From positions 186,001 through 250,000 of the forward strand of contig QFMX01000006.1 in the NCBI GenBank assembly GCA_003240625.1: a stretch of DNA of 64,000 nucleotides, in the 5' to 3' direction. Source of the stretch: Sphingomonas taxi (GTDB lineage: Bacteria > Pseudomonadota > Alphaproteobacteria > Sphingomonadales > Sphingomonadaceae). Within the stretch, counting starts at the first letter, position 1. Each line of letters opens with the position of its first letter. Positions 62,231-64,000 of this stretch are shown here, piece by piece. The notes beneath the pieces were generated by a model. It saw nothing but the letters and a program-made list of their open reading frames with translations, searched no databases and had not been told where the DNA came from. The translations under genes were made by a program, and so were the position numbers.

Positions 62231-63331
62231 TTATTCCTCCGACCGAATCAGCACCGCTTCGCCGATCAGGAAGAACAGCAGGAACGGCGCCCACGCGGCG
62301 AGAAACGGCGGATAGGCCCCCAAATTGCCCATCGCCAACGCGAAGTTATCCGCGACGAAGAACGCGAACCCCAGCCCCATCCCGATCACCGCGCGCACGA
62401 ACAGCTTGCCCGATCGCGCGATACCGAACGCCGCGACCGCGCCCAGCAGCGGCATCAGCACCGACGACAGCGGCCCCGACAGCTTGTGCCACAACGACCC
62501 TTCGAGCGCCTTGGTCGGCCGCCCCGCATCGGACAGGTCGCCGATCGCCGCCTTCAGCGCGCCGAACGACAGCCCGTCCGCATCGACGCTCGCCAGCGTG
62601 AACTGATCCGGCCGCACGTCCTTCGCGATCACCACCGCGCCGAGATTGGTGACCGAACCACGCGCTACGTCGAACCGCGTCGCCGGCTCGATCAGCCAGC
62701 CGCCACCGGGGGCACGCTTGCCGTGATCGGCGCGCAGGATTGCGACCAGGTTACCGCCGGTACGATCGTACAAGGTGATCCCGCCCAGTCGCGTCGCATC
62801 GCCGCGCCCGCGGATCTGCGCCACCTCGATCAGGTCGTCGCCGTCGCGCACCCACACGTTCGCGCGGTCGCCGCGATCGATCGGCAGCTTGCCGTAATTC
62901 ACCTTCTGCCACTGGTTCAGCGTCGCGGTGGAGCGCGCCACGACCCGGTCGTTGAACACGAAACTGATCACCGCCACGCCGAGGCTCGCTACCAGCAGCG
63001 GCGCGAGCACCTGGTGCGCGGACAGCCCCGAACCCTTCAGCGCGACGATCTCGCTGTTCTGGTTCATCGTGATCAGCGTCAGGATCGTCCCCAGCAGCAC
63101 CGAGAAGGGCAGGAACCGCGACACGATCTGCGGCACGCGCAGCGCGACATATTGCCAGATCTGCGCATCGCCATTGCCGGGGAAAGCGAGAATGTCGCCC
63201 GACTCGCTCAGCAGGTCGAGCGCCTGGAGCACCAGGACGAGCGCGGCCAACACGGCGAACGTCCGGACCAGGAACATCCGCCCCATGTAGATCGCGACCG
63301 TGCGCGACGGGAAGAAGCTGACGGTTTTCAT
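62231..63331 (-). CDS. lptG: Lipopolysaccharide export permease LptG
   Basis: A 366-residue inner-membrane permease of the Lpt bridge that lifts LPS (or the sphingolipid glycans of sphingomonads) out of the inner membrane. Three N-terminal helices (RTFAVLAALVLVLQALDLLS; FSVLLGTILTLITMNQNSEI; LAPLLVASLGVAVISFVFND), a periplasmic beta-jellyroll (about 135-265) and three C-terminal helices. The start overlaps the lptF stop (ATGA). The partner ATPase LptB is not in the window. Confidence 0.95.
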   Translation of the reverse strand: MKTVSFFPSRTVAIYMGRMFLVRTFAVLAALVLVLQALDLLSESGDILAFPGNGDAQIWQYVALRVPQIVSRFLPFSVLLGTILTLITMNQNSEIVALKGSGLSAHQVLAPLLVASLGVAVISFVFNDRVVARSTATLNQWQKVNYGKLPIDRGDRANVWVRDGDDLIEVAQIRGRGDATRLGGITLYDRTGGNLVAILRADHGKRAPGGGWLIEPATRFDVARGSVTNLGAVVIAKDVRPDQFTLASVDADGLSFGALKAAIGDLSDAGRPTKALEGSLWHKLSGPLSSVLMPLLGAVAAFGIARSGKLFVRAVIGMGLGFAFFVADNFALAMGNLGAYPPFLAAWAPFLLFFLIGEAVLIRSEE

Positions 63332-64000
63332 GCGGTCTTGCTCGTCTGCGACTTAGGCCGGAAGCCCGGAATGCGCTTGGTGATGGCCTTGAACGTCTTC
63401 GAGAAGACACGTTCGAGTGCGCCGATCGGTTGGCCTCCCGGCACATAGGCGATGGTGTAATACATCCACAGGATCAGCCCGGCGAAGATCGTGAACGGCA
63501 CCCACAGCGCGATGATCGGGTCGATCCGCCCGAGTTCGCCGACGTCCGCCGCGTACTGGTTCACCTTGTGATAGGTGACGATCATCACGATCGACAGGAA
63601 CACGCCGAGCGCGGACGAGGATCGCTTGGGCGGCACCCCGAGTGCGAGCGCGAGCAGCGGCAACAGGAACATCGTCGCGACTTCGGCAAGGCGGAAGTGG
63701 AACTCCGACCGGCTGCCGTCGCGCTGCTCCAGCGTCGCGCCGCGCTGACCCTGCTTGGCCAGCTCAGGGAGCGTATATTCCAGATTGCGCCCGCCACGAA
63801 CGCGGAAACTCTCGAACTTGGGCAGGTTGATCGGCAAATCGTGGCTGGTGAAGGTCAACACGCGCGGCGTCTTGAACTCGGGCTTGTTGTGGACCAGCGT
63901 GCCGTTCGCCAGCCTGAAGGTGATGACGTTAGGATCGTCGGTCGCGAGAAACTTGCCCCTCTCCGCGGTGACGCCCAGCCAGTCGCCATTCTGGCTCGAA
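63328..64000 (-). CDS. lptF: Lipopolysaccharide export permease LptF (5' end missing)
   Basis: The minus-strand frame is open to the window edge; about 223 C-terminal residues are present. It contains the end of the periplasmic jellyroll (DDPNVITFRLANGTLVHNKP; RVLTFTSHDLPINLPKFESF), then three membrane helices (MFLLPLLALALGVPPKR; LGVFLSIVMIVTYHKVNQYA; ALWVPFTIFAGLILWMYYTI). It pairs with LptG, encoded directly downstream with a 4-base overlap. Confidence 0.94.
   Translation of the reverse strand, partial: SSQNGDWLGVTAERGKFLATDDPNVITFRLANGTLVHNKPEFKTPRVLTFTSHDLPINLPKFESFRVRGGRNLEYTLPELAKQGQRGATLEQRDGSRSEFHFRLAEVATMFLLPLLALALGVPPKRSSSALGVFLSIVMIVTYHKVNQYAADVGELGRIDPIIALWVPFTIFAGLILWMYYTIAYVPGGQPIGALERVFSKTFKAITKRIPGFRPKSQTSKTA

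Overview
This is a 64-kb, high-GC, gene-dense chromosomal stretch of an alphaproteobacterium, most likely a sphingomonad (Sphingomonas or a close relative). The evidence is the PhyR/NepR/EcfG general stress response locus, the GTTC-N7-GTTC type of LexA box in front of recA, the F1-ATPase zeta subunit (DUF1476), the nagZ/scpA/scpB/tatABC neighbourhood, and several families of short GC-rich palindromic repeats that fill most intergenic gaps. There are no rRNA or tRNA genes that I can see, no phage or transposase genes, and no CRISPR array.

Layout. 1-5.1 kb: a truncated radical SAM gene with an SOS-type box, two small genes, and a minus-strand operon of a uracil-DNA-glycosylase-like gene, a soluble lytic transglycosylase and moaB. 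5.3-9.5 kb: ETF-ubiquinone oxidoreductase, a TPR protein and ispE. 9.7-21.7 kb: recA, a methyltransferase with a fresh 54-bp internal duplication, a glutathione S-transferase, a dicarboxylate symporter, an M24 peptidase, alaS, a ThDP enzyme and an SMP-30 protein, each separated by repeat blocks. 21.9-28.8 kb: a tightly overlapping run of 3-oxoacid CoA-transferase A, a HAD lipoprotein phosphatase, a DUF5076-like protein, CoA-transferase B and an alpha/beta hydrolase, then leuC, a 34-residue micro-gene, leuD and a quinone oxidoreductase. 29-35.4 kb: zeta subunit, bolA and grxD (Fe-S and redox), an MBL hydrolase, a DUF4230 protein, nadA and nadC (NAD synthesis), a membrane protein and RNase T2. 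36-43.4 kb: tamA and tamB (outer membrane biogenesis) and a broken nagZ. 43.8-48 kb: a minus-strand ParD-like/map pair that separates nagZ from scpA, scpB and tatABC. 48-52.7 kb: entericidin and the general stress response locus. 52.7-64 kb: glnE, bcp, an M23 peptidase, erpA, xthA, outer-membrane and periplasmic proteins, a GNAT-like protein, a fatty acid desaturase, and lptG with the end of lptF.

How the parts work together. The stress locus holds nepR with a PhyP-like sensor protein on one strand, and phyR, a small one-helix protein and ecfG on the other. A second NepR-like protein is encoded convergently with ecfG. Candidate EcfG promoters (GGAAC-N16-xxTT) lie before nepR, entericidin and a 49-residue gene, which would make these part of the regulon. 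Envelope functions recur: Slt, TamAB, LptFG, Tat, NagZ and M23.

Points that stand out: nagZ carries an internal deletion with a frameshift; repeat elements have become coding sequence at the 5' end of one gene and the 3' end of another; a ParD-like/map cassette has its own palindromic operator candidate; and several genes under 50 codons are supported by overlaps, ribosome binding sites or membrane segments. All functional statements come from reading the sequence and knowledge of families; no database search was run.
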